A stretch of DNA of 64,000 bases from Gaiella sp. (GCA_027493885.1 JAOSJZ010000001.1:744001-808000), one strand, 5' to 3'. Counted from the stretch's first letter, positions 38,474 to 50,187 are shown. The notes: generated by a model from the sequence alone, not told the origin. Translations and numbers: made by a program.

Positions 38474-38770
38474 ATGGCCCCCTGGGCGGCACCGACGCTC
38501 GCCGGGCGCGTCGTCCGCCTCGAGCCGCTGACGGCAGGTCACGGCGACGGGCTCTGGGAGGCGTCCCGCGACCTCGAGACCTGGCAGTGGCTCTCGATCG
38601 AGCAGCCGGCCACCCGCGCCGAGCACGATGCCTGGCTGCACGCCGCCCTCCGCGCCGCCGCAGCGGGCGCCGAGATCCCGCTCGTAACAGTCGGTTGCAA
38701 GGCCGTCGTCGGCTCGACGCGGTTCCTGGCGCTCCGCCCGGAGCACCGGTCGGTCGAGATCGGCTGGTAG
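38474..38770 (+). pseudogene. Truncated GNAT acetyltransferase
   Basis: The 98 codons match the N-terminal half of RimJ/RimL-type acetyltransferases (GRVVRLEPLTAGHGDGLWEA; VVGSTRFLALRPEHRSVEIG) and stop right after EIGW, where the acetyl-CoA-binding half (usually TWLAP...) should begin. No continuation is found in any frame before the next gene 40 bp on. The product would lack the catalytic fold, so I treat it as a remnant; expression cannot be excluded. Confidence 0.75.
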
Positions 38771-38809
38771 GCTGTGGGTGCCCGGTATCCGCGAGGAACT
38801 GGAGCCTGG

Positions 38810-39499
38810 ATGATCGAGAGCGTGAACGTCATCGGTGCGTGCGGCCGCGTCGGCGGTGCCCTGAGCGCGCGCCTCCGAGAGCGCGGGGTCGACGTCCGCG
38901 AGGAAGCGGTAGATCTCGTTCTCCTCTGCGTCCCCGACCGCGCGATCGCCGAGGTCGCGGCGTCGGTCGAGCCCGGCCCCTGGGTCGGCCACACGAGCGG
39001 CGGGACGCCGCTCTCCGCGCTCGAGCCCCACGCGCGACGCTTCTCTCTTCACCCGCTACAGACGTTCACCCACGACCGGGGGCCGGAGCAGCTCGACGGC
39101 GCCTGGGCGGCCGTCACCGGCGAGACCGAGGAGGCCGTCGCGGTCGCGGGCGAGCTTGCTCGAGCTCTTGGCCTCCACCCCTTCCCGCTGGCCGACGAGC
39201 GACGCGCGCTGTATCACGCCGGCGCCGCGATTGCCTCCAACTACCTCGTGACGCTCCGCCGGATCGCGGGCGGGCTCTTCGCCGAGGCCGGCGCTCCTCC
39301 CGAGGCACTCGATCCGCTCATGCGACGCGTGATCGACAACGGCTTCCAGCTGACGGGGCCGATCGAGCGCGGCGACTGGGAGACGGTCGAGCGTCACCGA
39401 ACCGCGATCGCCGAGACTGCCCCCCACCTCCTCGCCACCTACGACGAGCTCGCGCGGCTGACGGCAGGTAACAGACTGTTGCAAGGGACCTCGCCGTGA
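38810..39499 (+). CDS. Rossmann-fold DUF2520 protein upstream of panC
   Basis: About 229 residues from ATG 38810. The N-terminal Rossmann fold (VNVIGACGRVGGALSARLRE; LVLLCVPDRAIAEVAASV; GPWVGHTSGGTPLSALEPH) resembles NADP-dependent ketopantoate- or pyrroline-type reductases, and the C-terminal DUF2520 helices follow (YHAGAAIASNYLVTLRRIAG; RVIDNGFQLTGPIERGDW). It overlaps panC by 4 bases. Position makes it a candidate for the missing ketopantoate reductase step, but I cannot confirm activity. Confidence 0.9.
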   Translation: MIESVNVIGACGRVGGALSARLRERGVDVREEAVDLVLLCVPDRAIAEVAASVEPGPWVGHTSGGTPLSALEPHARRFSLHPLQTFTHDRGPEQLDGAWAAVTGETEEAVAVAGELARALGLHPFPLADERRALYHAGAAIASNYLVTLRRIAGGLFAEAGAPPEALDPLMRRVIDNGFQLTGPIERGDWETVERHRTAIAETAPHLLATYDELARLTAGNRLLQGTSP

Positions 39500-40268
39500 T
39501 CGTCGCGCGCACCGTCGCGGACGTCCGCGCCGCGCTCACCGGCCGGCGCACAGGGACGATCGGCCTCGTGCCCACGATGGGCGCGCTGCACGCGGGCCAC
39601 GGCGCGCTGCTCGCCGCCGCGCGTGGACGGTGCGACACCGTCGTGATGAGCCTCTTCGTCAACCCCGCCCAGTTCGGGGAGCCCGCCGATCTGGACGGCT
39701 ACCCGCGCAACGAGGCACGAGACCTCGAGGTCGCTCGCGACGCGGGCGTCGACGTCGTCTTCGCGCCGTCCGCGGACGAGATGTACCCGCCGGGGTACCA
39801 GACGTGGGTCGACGTGACCGGGCTCGGGGCAATGCTCGAGGGCGAGCACCGCCCGGGGCACTTTCGCGGCGTCGCGACGATCTGCCTCAAGCTCTTCAAC
39901 GCCGTCCGGCCCGACCTCGCGTTCTACGGCCAGAAGGATGCGCAGCAGGTCGAGGTGCTGCGCCGCATGATCGCCGACCTGCACCTCGAGCTCGAGCTCG
40001 CCGTCGTGCCCACGGTGCGCGACGCCGACGGGCTCGCGCTGTCGTCGCGGAACGTCAGCCTGACCGCCGCGGAGCGCGCCCGTGCCCTCGCGCTTTCGCG
40101 CGCCCTCGCGACCGGCGACGCCGACTGCGCCCGCAGCATCCTCGAGACGGCCGGCCTCGACGTCGACTACGTCGCCGTCGCGCCGTTCCACCCGCCCACC
40201 CTCGCCGCCGCCGTCCGCGTCGGCGCCACCCGCCTGATCGACAACGTCCCCTGGAGGAGCAATCGTGA
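39496..40268 (+). CDS. panC: Pantothenate synthetase, 3' end shifted out of frame
   Basis: Joins pantoate and beta-alanine using ATP. Starts at GTG 39496. Hallmarks: IGLVPTMGALHAGHGALLAA, MSLFVNPAQFGEPADLDGYP, ARDAGVDVVFAPS, RPGHFRGVATICLKLFN, FYGQKDAQQVEVLRRM and GLALSSRNVSLTAAERARAL. After RLIDNVP the frame runs on into panB without a stop. Adding one C to the CCCC run near 40250 restores ..LEEQS and a TGA overlapping the panB GTG, the natural end (about 257 residues). A sequence error is the best explanation. Confidence 0.94.
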
Positions 40269-41164
40269 GCACCCGTCCCCGCACGCCCGCGCCCGGCACG
40301 CCGGCACCCGGCAAGCTGCCGATCACCGAGCTCGCCGCGATGAAGGAGCGCAGCCAGCCGATCGTGATGGTGACCGCCTACGACGCCCCGTCCGGGCGCC
40401 TCGCCGACGAGGCCGGCGTCGACCTGATCCTCGTCGGCGACTCGGCGGCGATGACCGTCCTCGGCCACGACTCGACCGTCCCGGCGACGATGGACGAGAT
40501 GGTCGTCCTCACGCGCGCCGTCACGCGCGGCGCGCGCCGGCCGCTCGTGATCGCCGACATGCCGTTCGGCTCGTTCCAGATCTCCGACGCGGACGCCGCC
40601 GCGAACGCAATCCGCTTCGTCAAGGAAGCGGGAGCGGACGCGGTGAAGCTCGAGGGCGCCGGCCCGACGCTGTCCCGCGTCCAGGCGATCGTCGGCGCCG
40701 GGATCCCCGTGATGGGCCACATCGGTCTCACGCCGCAGTCCGCGACGGCGCTCGGCGGCTTCAAGGCGCAGGGCCGGACGGCCGACCAGGCCCGCCGGCT
40801 CGTCGACGACGCGCGCGCGCTGGAAGCGGCGGGGTGCTTCTCGATCGTCCTGGAGGCTGTCCCGGCAACCGTCGCCGAGGAGATCACGCGCCGGCTGACG
40901 GTGCCGACGATCGGGATCGGCGCGGGCGCCGCGACCGACGGCCAGGTACTCGTCTGGCACGACCTGCTCGGCCTCTACCACGGGGCCTCACTGCGTTTCG
41001 TGAAGCGCTATGCAGACCTCGCCACGGAGATCCGCGGCGCCGTCTCCGCGTACGCGGACGACGTCCGCGAGGGCCGCTTCCCCGAGGAGGTACACACGTA
41101 CTCCATGTCGGACGAGGAGCTGGCCGAGTTCCACGCGACGCGCGTTCCCGGGAGATCGGCGTAG
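40265..41164 (+). CDS. panB: 3-methyl-2-oxobutanoate hydroxymethyltransferase
   Basis: A 299-residue enzyme making ketopantoate from 2-oxoisovalerate and methylene-THF. Start GTG 40265. Motifs: KLPITELAAMKERSQPIVMV, VDLILVGDSAAMTVLGHDST, VKLEGAGPTLSRVQAIVGAG, IPVMGHIGLTPQSA and PTIGIGAGAATDGQVLVWHD. The first ~17 residues (TPAPGTPAPGK) are a flexible extension. Forms the DUF2520-panC-panB operon. Confidence 0.97.
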   Translation: MSTRPRTPAPGTPAPGKLPITELAAMKERSQPIVMVTAYDAPSGRLADEAGVDLILVGDSAAMTVLGHDSTVPATMDEMVVLTRAVTRGARRPLVIADMPFGSFQISDADAAANAIRFVKEAGADAVKLEGAGPTLSRVQAIVGAGIPVMGHIGLTPQSATALGGFKAQGRTADQARRLVDDARALEAAGCFSIVLEAVPATVAEEITRRLTVPTIGIGAGAATDGQVLVWHDLLGLYHGASLRFVKRYADLATEIRGAVSAYADDVREGRFPEEVHTYSMSDEELAEFHATRVPGRSA

Positions 41165-41193
41165 CGCGACGACCCAGGTCACAACCGATGGTG

Positions 41194-41205
41194 TAGCATG
41201 CGACT
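41194..41205 (+). promoter_or_regulatory. Promoter of the HTH/PIN toxin-antitoxin pair
   Basis: TAGCAT (41194-41199) followed by six bases and then the antitoxin ATG, implying a leaderless transcript. The inverted repeat AGCAT..ATGCT spans the -10 and the start codon and may be the antitoxin operator. Confidence 0.55.
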
Positions 41206-41445
41206 ATGCTCACCGTGCCGCAGGCGGCTCGACGCGCCGGGCGCAATCCGGAGACGATTCGCCGCTGGATCCGGACAGGTCGGCTCCGCTCGCAGAAGGT
41301 CGGTACGCAGCACGTCGTCGACGAGGCCGACCTGAACGCAGTCCTCGACGACCAGTACGAGATGCTCCCGCTGCCGCCCGAATGGGACGTCGAGCCGCGC
41401 GTCAACTGGGCTCGCCTGATCAGGCAGTCGCGCGAGACGCGCTGA
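41206..41445 (+). CDS. MerR/excisionase-like HTH antitoxin
   Basis: A 79-residue protein: MLTVPQAARRAGRNPETIRR then WIRTGRLRSQKVGTQHVVDE, the winged helix-turn-helix of the MerR/excisionase type in which a helix reads DNA (PETIRRWIRTGRL). A C-terminal tail (PPEWDVEPRVNWARLIRQSR) probably binds the toxin. It precedes and abuts a PIN-domain gene (TGAGTG). HTH antitoxins of this type pair with PIN toxins in actinobacteria. Confidence 0.85.
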   Translation: MLTVPQAARRAGRNPETIRRWIRTGRLRSQKVGTQHVVDEADLNAVLDDQYEMLPLPPEWDVEPRVNWARLIRQSRETR

Positions 41446-41838
41446 GTGCTCGTCCTCGACGCCAGCGTCGTCGTTCCCGCGTGTCGTGTCGAGGATGGCC
41501 TGCGCGTCCTTGGCGACGACGAGCTGGTAGCGCCGCACAGGATGTGGTCGGAGGCGCGCTCGGTATTGCACGAGGCGGGATGGCGCCGCGAGATCGACCT
41601 GCAGTCCGCCCTCGAGGCGCACACGCGGCTCGAGTCGGCTCCCATCAGGGCGAAGACCCCGGCCCGTCTCGGCCGAGAGGCATGGCGTCTCGCCGACGAG
41701 CTCGGCTGGGCCCGCACCTACGACGCGGAGTACGTTGCGCTCGCCTTCCTGCTCGGCTGCCGTCTCGTCACGCTCGACGGCCGGCTGCGGCGCGGCGCGG
41801 ATCGACTCGGGTTCGTCGTCTCGCCGGCCGAGCTCTGA
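41446..41838 (+). CDS. PIN-domain ribonuclease toxin (VapC type)
   Basis: A 130-residue PIN domain from GTG 41446. Acidic active-site residues: Asp in MLVLDASVVVPACRV, Glu in WSEARSVLHEAGW, Asp in TYDAEYVALAFLLGC, and the last in LVTLDGRLRRGA. VapC toxins cleave tRNA or rRNA at specific sites. It is translated directly after its antitoxin, with no gap. Confidence 0.9.
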   Translation: MLVLDASVVVPACRVEDGLRVLGDDELVAPHRMWSEARSVLHEAGWRREIDLQSALEAHTRLESAPIRAKTPARLGREAWRLADELGWARTYDAEYVALAFLLGCRLVTLDGRLRRGADRLGFVVSPAEL

Positions 41839-41853
41839 CGGGGATGCAGTGCG

Positions 41854-42552
41854 TCACAGCGCGTTCGGGAGGACGGCGAACGCGGCGACCATCACGCCCG
41901 CGAGGAGCAGGGCGCCCGCGACACCGCGCCACGGCAGGCGGAAGGTCGTGCGCAGGCCGACCCCGACGAGGGCGAGCGACCACGCGACGAACGCGAGCCC
42001 GAGGATGACCACCACGTCGCGCCCCCTGCCCGTGTCGTCCCCGCCGGTACGGAACCAGTCCCAGCCGTAGGCGAGCGCGAGCGACGGGAGGACGACGGCG
42101 AGCGAGAGCGCGACGGGCAGCGCCGCGAACGCGACGAGCTGGCGCGCGATCCGGAACGGCGCGTCGACGCCCACCGCCTTCGCGCCCAGCCAGAGGGCGA
42201 GGCCGAGCAGGAAGTACGCCGCGGCCCCGTAGAAGAGGCCGCCGACGAAGGTCAGGACGAGGAGGACGAGCCCGTCGACGGTGCCGTCGTCCATCACCGT
42301 TCCCCAGGCGGGCGTGAGGATCACCCCCGCCATCCCGGCGACGATCACGATCGCGAGCACGGGCTCCGAGCGTGCGTCCACGTCGACGTCGTCCGTCTCC
42401 GCGAGCGCGGCGAAGACCGATCGGGGAGCCGTCACGACGCGAGGAACCCGGCGCCACCAGGCCCGCGCCAAGTCCTCGCCGGCCCGTGCGCGCTCGGCGC
42501 CTGCCCGGTCGGCCGCCTGGACGGGCTTTGCGCGAGGAGCGCTCACGCCCAC
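41854..42552 (-). CDS. Yip1-like polytopic membrane protein
   Basis: A 232-residue protein. After a charged N-terminus (RVVTAPRSVFAALAETDDVD, the usual Yip1 lead-in of a pre-membrane helix) come five hydrophobic segments: VLAIVIVAGMAGVIL, LVLLVLTFVGGLFYGAAAYF, LVAFAALPVALSLAVVL, VVVILGLAFVAWSLALVGV and VAGALLLAGVMVAAFAVL. Yip1 proteins have unclear roles in bacteria. Convergent with the PIN gene and 15 bp from it. Confidence 0.75.
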   Translation of the reverse strand: MGVSAPRAKPVQAADRAGAERARAGEDLARAWWRRVPRVVTAPRSVFAALAETDDVDVDARSEPVLAIVIVAGMAGVILTPAWGTVMDDGTVDGLVLLVLTFVGGLFYGAAAYFLLGLALWLGAKAVGVDAPFRIARQLVAFAALPVALSLAVVLPSLALAYGWDWFRTGGDDTGRGRDVVVILGLAFVAWSLALVGVGLRTTFRLPWRGVAGALLLAGVMVAAFAVLPNAL

Positions 42553-42600
42553 GAGGGTACGTGTCGCCGACGTCGCGCGGATCGGCGATATGGCGGAACC

Positions 42601-43085
42601 GTGGAGAAGCTCATCGGGGACGCCGTGATGGCTGTGTTGGGAACGCCCGTCGCGACCGAGGACGACGCCGAGCGCGCAGCCCGCGCCGCGCTCGACCTGG
42701 TCGCGGCCGTCAACTTCCGCCGCGCGGCCGAGCTCTCCGCCGATCCGCGTGTGGAGGCGTCGCTGCTCGACCGATCGGGGCGGGCGGCGTTGCGCGCGAA
42801 CCTTCCCGCCGCGGGGCGCGAGCTACTAGAGCGCGCGCATTCAATGCTCTCCGCGGCGGAGCCCGAGAGCGCCGCCCTCGTGTCTGCGTAGCCTGCCGAG
42901 CTCGACTACGACGAAGGGCATGCACCGCAGGCGGTCGCTCGCCTCGACTCCCTCGCGGTCACGCAGCTCGAGCGCGCGGACCGGGCGTCGGCCGGGGAGC
43001 GCGTGCCCGCCGGACGTGCGCGCCCGCGGCGACGGGCGCCGCCGCCCTACGGCGCCTTCGGGGACGGGAATGTGGCGTCTGTTCG
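42601..43085 (+). pseudogene. Remnant of a class III adenylate cyclase/ATPase/TPR protein
   Basis: The first 37 codons (VEKLIGDAVMAVLGTPVATE then DDAERAARAALDLV) are a piece of a class III nucleotide cyclase catalytic domain, around its substrate- and metal-binding core. They run directly into a helical segment (NFRRAAELSADPRVEASLLD, then GRELLERAHSMLSAAEPES) of the TPR part that normally lies about a thousand residues later. A stop at 42889 follows, with further in-frame remnant (AELDYDEGHAPQAVARLDSL). A large internal deletion is the simplest explanation. Compare the intact TPR protein at 62868-64000. Confidence 0.75.
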
Positions 43086-43096
43086 AGACGTTCCGC

Positions 43097-45931
<2,835 letters not shown>

Positions 45932-46008
45932 TCTGCGACGAGTCTAGCCCTCGCCGGCCAATCGAACAAGTGTTCTTCCGATGCCATCGAACATGCTACA
46001 GTGATGGT
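45932..46008. promoter_or_regulatory. Shared uvrA/toxin-antitoxin promoter with a LexA-box-like site
   Basis: The sequence at 45963-45976, CGAACAAGTGTTCT, matches 13 of 14 positions of the Gram-positive SOS box (CGAACRNRYGTTYC). It overlaps the uvrA -35 (TTGTTC, minus strand), 17 bases from TAGACT. On the plus strand TACAGT (45997-46002) lies six bases before the antitoxin ATG; a CGAAC half-site precedes it. Both genes start within this 77-base spacer. Confidence 0.7.
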
Positions 46009-46251
46009 ATGGTGCGCATGCAGATTCAGTTCACAGAGGAGCAAGCCTCGGAGCTCCGGCGACAGGCTGCCGCGCGTCGCGTGTCGATCGCCGCCGTGGT
46101 TCGCGATGCCGTCGACCGAGAGCTCGACCGGGAGGGCACCCGCCGGGAGGCGTGGGAGCGAGCGCTCTCGGCGATCGGCAAGTACCGGGGCGACGGAGCC
46201 AACGTCTCGGTCGAGCACGACAAGTACCTGGACGAGGCGTGGGGTCACTGA
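46009..46251 (+). CDS. Ribbon-helix-helix antitoxin of a PIN toxin
   Basis: An 80-residue protein from ATG 46009: MVRMQIQFTEEQASELRRQA then ARRVSIAAVVRDAVDREL, a ribbon-helix-helix domain, followed by a tail (WERALSAIGKYRGDGANVSV) for toxin binding. It overlaps the toxin gene start by 13 bases. The start is fixed by the promoter spacing; the frame is open 13 codons upstream through the promoter. Confidence 0.88.
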   Translation: MVRMQIQFTEEQASELRRQAAARRVSIAAVVRDAVDRELDREGTRREAWERALSAIGKYRGDGANVSVEHDKYLDEAWGH

Positions 46252-46640
46252 CGACGTTCGTAGACACCTCCGCCCTCTATGCGCTGATGGACGCCGCCGA
46301 TCCGATGCACCAACGAGCCGGGCAGACATTCCGCAGCATTCGGGACCAGGACGTCGTGACGAGCAACTACGTCCTCCTGGAGGCGAGCGCGCTGGTCGAT
46401 CGACGCCTGGGCCGCGCAGCGGCCCGTAGCCTCCACGACGTGGTCGTTCGCCCGCTCGACCGCGTGTGGGTCGACGCGCAACTCCACGACGCCGCCCTCG
46501 CCGCCTTCCTCGCCGACACGTCAGGCGGGCCGTCGCTCGTCGACCACACGAGCTTCGAGATCATGCGCGCCAGGGGAATTGTCGAGGCCTTCGCCTACGA
46601 CCGTCACTTCACCAAGCACGGCTTCGAGCTCGTCGGCTGA
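46239..46640 (+). CDS. PIN-domain ribonuclease toxin (VapC type)
   Basis: About 133 residues from GTG 46239, inside the antitoxin end. PIN motifs: TTFVDTSALYALMDAADPMH, VVTSNYVLLEASALVDRRLG, SLVDHTSFEIMRARGIVEAF, YDRHFTKHGFELV. Four acidic residues form the Mg2+ site. The family with the AFAYDRHF ending resembles MNT/VapC toxins of PIN subfamily COG2402. Coupled to the antitoxin by overlap. Confidence 0.9.
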   Translation: MGSLTTFVDTSALYALMDAADPMHQRAGQTFRSIRDQDVVTSNYVLLEASALVDRRLGRAAARSLHDVVVRPLDRVWVDAQLHDAALAAFLADTSGGPSLVDHTSFEIMRARGIVEAFAYDRHFTKHGFELVG

Positions 46641-46657
46641 GCCGAGCCCGGCGCAGC

Positions 46658-47725
46658 TCAGGCGAGCGCGCGCAGCAGCCGCTCCGGGTCGAGCGCGTAC
46701 GCGGTCGCACCGCCGCGGCCGGTCATCGTCTCGGCGGCGAGGAGCGCGTTCAGGATCGCCTCCTCCGTCGCCTCGACGACCGCGTCGAAGAGCGGGTCGA
46801 GCGCATGGTTGCCGAGCATCGTGAGCTCGACGGTGAGCGCGTGCTCGCCGGAGACGGCGTTCACCGGCAGGCCCCTGTTGCCGGTCGCGAAGCAGAGGAA
46901 GAGGTCGCCGCTCGAGTTCTCGCCGACGCCGCCGACCCGGCCGACGCCGAGCCCGGCGCGCTGCGCGAGCCGCGCGCACTGGTTCGGCAGGAGCGGCGCG
47001 TCGGTGGCGACGACGACGATGATCGAGCCTGCGCCCTCCCGGCCGGGCGGGCCCGGCATGGGCACCTCCTCCGCCGCGATCGCCGCGCCGACCGGCCGCC
47101 CGAGCACCGTGAGCCGCTTGCGGCGCCCGTGGTTCGCCTGGACGAGCACGCCGACCGTCCAGCCTCCGGCCGCGGCCGGAACGACCCGCGACGACGTCCC
47201 GGTGCCGCCCTTGAACCCGTGGCAGATCATCCCGGTTCCGCCGCCCGTGTTCCCTTCCGCGACGGCCCCGGACGCCGCCGCCGCGAGCGCGGCGACAACG
47301 TCGTCCTTGGTGACGTGCATGCCGTTGACGTCGTTGAGCACGCCGTCCCACGTCTCGCCGACGACGGGGAGGCTCCAGAAGACGCCCTCGCGGCGGCCCG
47401 TCTCCCACGCGACGAGCGCGTCGCGGACGACGCCGACGCTGTGCGTGTTCGTGAGCGCGACCGGCGTCGAGAGGAGGCCCGACTCGCGGATCCACTCGAG
47501 CCCGGTGAGCTCGCCGTTGCCGTTCAGCCGGTGCGCGCCGGCGAAGACCGGCTCTGCCCATGGGTCCTCCGCGCGCGGGAGGATCACCGTCACGCCCGTG
47601 CGCACGGAGTCGCCGCGGACGAGCGTCGTCTGCCCGACCAGGACGCCGGGGACGTCGGTGACGGCGTTCGCCTCCCCCGGCGGCAGCGTGCCGGGAGCGA
47701 GGCCGAGATCGCGGAGGCGCGGCAT
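46658..47725 (-). CDS. P1/DmpA-family N-terminal nucleophile aminopeptidase (S58)
   Basis: About 355 residues from ATG 47725. The S58 motifs are all visible: NAVTDVPGVLVGQTTLVRGD, TGLEWIRESGLLSTPVALTN with THSVGVVRDALVAW, GNTGGGTGMICHGFKGGTGT with SSRVV carrying the autoprocessing nucleophile, TVGVLVQANHGRRKRLTVLG, and IVVVATDAPLLPNQCARLAQ. Self-cleaves and removes N-terminal residues from peptides, including beta-amino or D-residues in some members. Confidence 0.93.
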   Translation of the reverse strand: MPRLRDLGLAPGTLPPGEANAVTDVPGVLVGQTTLVRGDSVRTGVTVILPRAEDPWAEPVFAGAHRLNGNGELTGLEWIRESGLLSTPVALTNTHSVGVVRDALVAWETGRREGVFWSLPVVGETWDGVLNDVNGMHVTKDDVVAALAAAASGAVAEGNTGGGTGMICHGFKGGTGTSSRVVPAAAGGWTVGVLVQANHGRRKRLTVLGRPVGAAIAAEEVPMPGPPGREGAGSIIVVVATDAPLLPNQCARLAQRAGLGVGRVGGVGENSSGDLFLCFATGNRGLPVNAVSGEHALTVELTMLGNHALDPLFDAVVEATEEAILNALLAAETMTGRGGATAYALDPERLLRALA

Positions 47726-47754
47726 CAGCCGGTCGTGAACTGCTGGAGCACCGG

Positions 47755-47994
47755 CTACGCCTTGCGGGCGCGGCGGCCGAAGACGAGGCCGCCGAGGGTG
47801 AAGCCGAGCCCGAAGGTGCCGACGGCGAAGGCGCCGATCGCGATTCCCTTGCGCCACATCGACATCTGCTGCCAGCGGCCGATCGCCTCGCGCTCCTGCT
47901 CGGTCAGCTCCTCGCCCCGCCGCTGCTTGCGCAGGGCGCCGCCGGCCTGCAGGCCGAGGTAGAGGTCGTCGAAGATCTCGGGGCCGTCGGACAC
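47755..47994 (-). CDS. Small single-TM protein
   Basis: About 79 residues from GTG 47994: VSDGPEIFDDLYLGLQAGGA, a basic/acidic helix (RKQRRGEELTEQEREAIGRW) and a C-terminal helix (IAIGAFAVGTFGLGFTLGGL) ending RRARKA. No family is recognised. Divergent from the HAD phosphatase gene, whose start is 29 bases away, and 29 bp from the S58 peptidase start. Confidence 0.65.
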   Translation of the reverse strand: MSDGPEIFDDLYLGLQAGGALRKQRRGEELTEQEREAIGRWQQMSMWRKGIAIGAFAVGTFGLGFTLGGLVFGRRARKA

Positions 47995-48022
47995 GCTTCG
48001 AGTGTATAGCCTCGGTCGGCCC

Positions 48023-48658
48023 GTGCCCCGTTCCCCCGCAGCCGGCCCCGTGGTCGCCGCGTTCGACGCCGACGGTACGCTGACGACGCGCGACTGCGTG
48101 ACGCCCTTCCTGCGGCGGGCGGCCGGGAGACGGCTGTGGACGACGCTCCTCGTCCATCCGCTCGCACTCGTGGCGTCCGTCGCGCGGCGCGACCGCGACC
48201 GGCTCAAGGAGCTCGCCTGCAGGGCGCTCCGCGGGCTCGCGTCGGCGCAGATCGACACCCTGGGCACGGCGTTCGCCCGCGAGATAGTGGCGGGGAGGCT
48301 GCGTGCCGACACGGTTGCACGACTCCGGCGGCACCGCGAGCTAGGCCACACCGTGATCCTCGCGTCGGCCTCGCTCGACCCGTACCTCGCGCCGCTGGGC
48401 GAGCTGCTGGGGGCCGACGGGGTCGTCTGCACGATCCTCGAGCGGGGGGCCGACGGCCGCCTCACGGGGCGGCTCGTCGGGCGCAACTGCCGCGGGGCGG
48501 AGAAGGCCCGCCGCGTGCGCGAGTGGCTGGACGAGGCAGGGCTGGCGGATGCGGAGCTGTGGGCCTACGGCGACTCGGACGGCGACGCCGAGCTGCTCGC
48601 GCTCGCGGACCACGCGCTGCGGGTCGACGGCATCCACGTCGCTCCCGAGCCGCAGTAA
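48023..48658 (+). CDS. HAD-IB family phosphatase (SerB-like)
   Basis: About 211 residues. HAD motif I FDADGTLTTRDCVTPF, motif II VILASASLDPYLAPLGELL, motif III lysine in GAEKARRVREWLDEAG, motif IV AYGDSDGDAELLALADHAL. Resembles the SerB-like HAD-IB group acting on phosphoserine or phospholipid head groups (e.g. CicA/PSP). Start taken as GTG 48023; GTG 48002 would add seven residues and overlies a TATAGC promoter-like hexamer. Confidence 0.9.
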   Translation: MPRSPAAGPVVAAFDADGTLTTRDCVTPFLRRAAGRRLWTTLLVHPLALVASVARRDRDRLKELACRALRGLASAQIDTLGTAFAREIVAGRLRADTVARLRRHRELGHTVILASASLDPYLAPLGELLGADGVVCTILERGADGRLTGRLVGRNCRGAEKARRVREWLDEAGLADAELWAYGDSDGDAELLALADHALRVDGIHVAPEPQ

Positions 48659-48688
48659 CAGGCCGCGACCGACTACCATGCGCGGGCC

Positions 48689-50187
48689 GTGTCGGACGCG
48701 CTGACCCAGCTCCGCGCAGAGCTCGCCCGCGTCGCGGACCTCGCGATCGCCGCTCGCGTGCTCGAGTGGGACCAGCTCGTGATGATGCCGCGTGGCGGCG
48801 CCGGGACCCGCGCCGAGGGGCTCGCGACGCTTGACCGCCTCGCACACGAGCTGTTCGTCCGCGACCAGATCGGCGAGCTGCTCGACCGGCTCGATCCGGA
48901 GGTCGCGGACCTCGATCCCGACTCGGACGACGCGTGCCTCGTCGCCGTGACCCGGCGCGACTGGGAGAAGGCGCGGCGCGTTCCCGCCGAGCTGCGCGGC
49001 GAGCTGACCAAGCTCGCCTCGGAGGGCATGGAGGCCTGGGCTGAGGCGCGCGCGAACGACGACTACGCGAGCTTCCGTCCCTGGCTCGACCGGACGCTCG
49101 AGCTGAAGCACCGCTACGTCGCCTGCTTCCCGCCCGCCGACGATCCGTACGACCTCCTCCTCGACGACTTCGAGCCCGGCATGCGCACCGAGGAGGTACG
49201 CCGGGTGTTCGGGCGGCTCGAGCCGGCGCTCCGCGAGCTCGTCGCCGCGGCCGGCGACGAGGAGCCGGAGCCGTTCGTGGCGGGGCCGTATCCCCGCGAG
49301 GTGCAGCACGAGCTCTCGGTCGAGGTGGTGAGGGCCTTCGGCGCCGGCGAGGATTCGTTCCGCCTCGATCCGACCGTCCATCCCTTCTGCCTCTCGTTCG
49401 GCAGCCAGGACATCCGCCTCACGACGAGGTACGCGGAGGACGACCTCCATGCCAGCTCCCTCTTCTCGACGATGCACGAGGCCGGGCACGGGCTCTACGA
49501 GCACGGCGGCGACCCAGCGCTAGACCGTACGCCGCTCGCCACGGGCTGCTCGTCGGCGCTGCACGAGTCGCAGAGCCGGCTCTGGGAGAACGTCGTCGGC
49601 CGCTCGCTCCCGTTCTGGCGCTGGCTCTATCCCCGCTTTCGCGACGCGTTCGGAGACGCGCTCGCCGACGTCCCGCTCGAGCGGTTCCACCGCGCGATCA
49701 ACCGTCCCCGGCCGTCCTTCATCCGCGTCGACGCCGACGAGACGACGTACGGCCTCCACATCATCCTGCGCTTCTCGCTCGAGCAGGAGCTGCTCTTCGG
49801 CGGCCTCTCCACCGCCGACCTGCCCGAGGCCTGGAACGCTCGCATGGAGGAGCTCGTCGGCGTCCGGCCGCCGAACGACCGGCTCGGCTGCCTGCAGGAC
49901 GTCCACTGGTCGGGGGCATGTTCGGCTACTTCCCGACCTACCAGCTCGGAAACGTCCTCTCGGCGCAGATCTGGGAGCGCCTCGCGCACGACCTCCCCGA
50001 CGCCTACGAACAGGTCGAGCAAGGGTCGTTCGGCGCGATCCACGAGTGGCTGCGCGAGCACCTCTACCGCCACGGCCGCAAGTTCACGCCCGCGGTGATG
50101 ATCGAGCGGCTCGTCGGCGGGCCGATCGACCCCGAGCCGTACCTCCGCTACCTCGCGGACAAGAACGCGTCGCTGGCCGCCGCCTGA
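48689..50187 (+). CDS. Carboxypeptidase Taq (M32), interrupted by a one-base shift
   Basis: Start GTG 48689. The zinc-binding HExxH is in SSLFSTMHEAGHGLYEHGGD, with DIRLTTRYAEDDLHAS and ALHESQSRLWENVVGRSLPF. After LGCLQDVHWSG the frame shifts at the GGGGG run near 49914: MFGYFPTYQLGNVLSAQIWE continues in the next frame to ADKNASLAAA. Adding one G gives a normal product of about 499 residues. Metallocarboxypeptidase removing C-terminal residues from peptides, in the cytoplasm. Confidence 0.92.

Noticed and set aside
38474..38809. A frameshifted full-length acetyltransferase instead of a truncation
   Set aside because: Neither of the other two frames between 38700 and 38810 encodes the missing acetyl-CoA-binding half, so a simple one-base shift does not explain the stop.
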